Of a stretch of DNA of 63,044 bases, positions 62,991-63,044 are shown in pieces; position 1 is the first letter of the stretch, and the number at the start of each line of letters is the position of its first letter. The notes beneath the pieces are model-generated. The model made no database searches and was not told the origin of the DNA. It was given only the letters and a program-made list of their open reading frames with translations. The stretch comes from an uncultured Parabacteroides sp. (GTDB lineage Bacteria > Bacteroidota > Bacteroidia > Bacteroidales > Tannerellaceae), in contig CAKVBA010000012.1 in assembly GCA_934725305.1 (NCBI GenBank), positions 1 to 63,044 of the forward strand, in the 5' to 3' direction. The position numbers were made by a program, and so were the translations under genes.

Positions 62991-63044
62991 ACTCTTAGCA
63001 GCATCAACAAATGAAAGAAAAGCAGTACAATCGAGAACAAGAGC

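Overview
The window is chromosomal DNA of a member of the order Bacteroidales, most probably a Parabacteroides/Tannerella/Porphyromonas-like lineage. The signs are Bacteroidetes promoter boxes (TAnnTTTG), a succinylornithine-type transcarbamylase carrying Pro90, adjacent dipeptidyl peptidase IV and lipA genes, C10 (streptopain-like) proteases, a FadL-type porin and many DUF families typical of the group. The genus is an inference. I see no rRNA, tRNA or CRISPR array.

Left part (1-15,000) is accessory. A probable nuclease pair (GIY-YIG protein and PDDEXK/PGN_0703-like protein) is followed by a decayed locus with a transposase remnant. Next comes a seven-to-eight-gene minus-strand operon (10,879 down to 3,550) of zinc-ribbon membrane proteins, a small lipoprotein, LemA, a DUF3137 protein interrupted by an in-frame TAA, and a 1156-residue exported coiled-coil protein. 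A membrane-anchored AraC-type regulator is divergent from it. An ATPase/RloB pair, probably anti-phage, closes this region.

Middle (15,000-21,350) is the branched-chain amino acid operon ilvD-ilvB-ilvN-thioesterase-ilvC on the minus strand. Its leader shows a complete attenuation control: a promoter with both boxes, a 24-residue leader peptide rich in Ile/Leu/Val, a candidate anti-terminator segment and an intrinsic terminator just before ilvD.

Right part (21,600-63,000) is mostly housekeeping: radical SAM protein, DPP IV, lipA, ppk, rRNA methyltransferases, two tandem C10 proteases with almost identical 3' ends, nadC, rlmH, aroC, an SlyD-like isomerase, a PatB-like lyase, a FadL porin, queC-queF, dnaX, an FtsB-like protein, an OmpH-like chaperone, pepD, an exported nuclease/phosphatase-like protein, an M23 peptidase, phosphoglucomutase, a SOTCase and a DUF3467 protein.

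The most striking non-coding content is a set of dispersed repeats. Five copies of a ~340-bp element ('M') are bounded by TTATTGTATTTT. Its internal stems change sequence between copies while keeping base pairing, and its short words (GTCTATAGAC, GGGTAGGCAC, GTAACTAC) are shuffled. Two copies lie inside a larger miniature element with ~19-bp terminal inverted repeats (AACCCAAWTCGGTCATTAG), which also exists as an empty 195-bp copy. Fragments built from the same words occur at three more places. Two families of sequence-conserved hairpins (GGGGCTGCATCAAAA type and GGTGYGTCA-n-AATTGC type) sit after most genes, often side by side.
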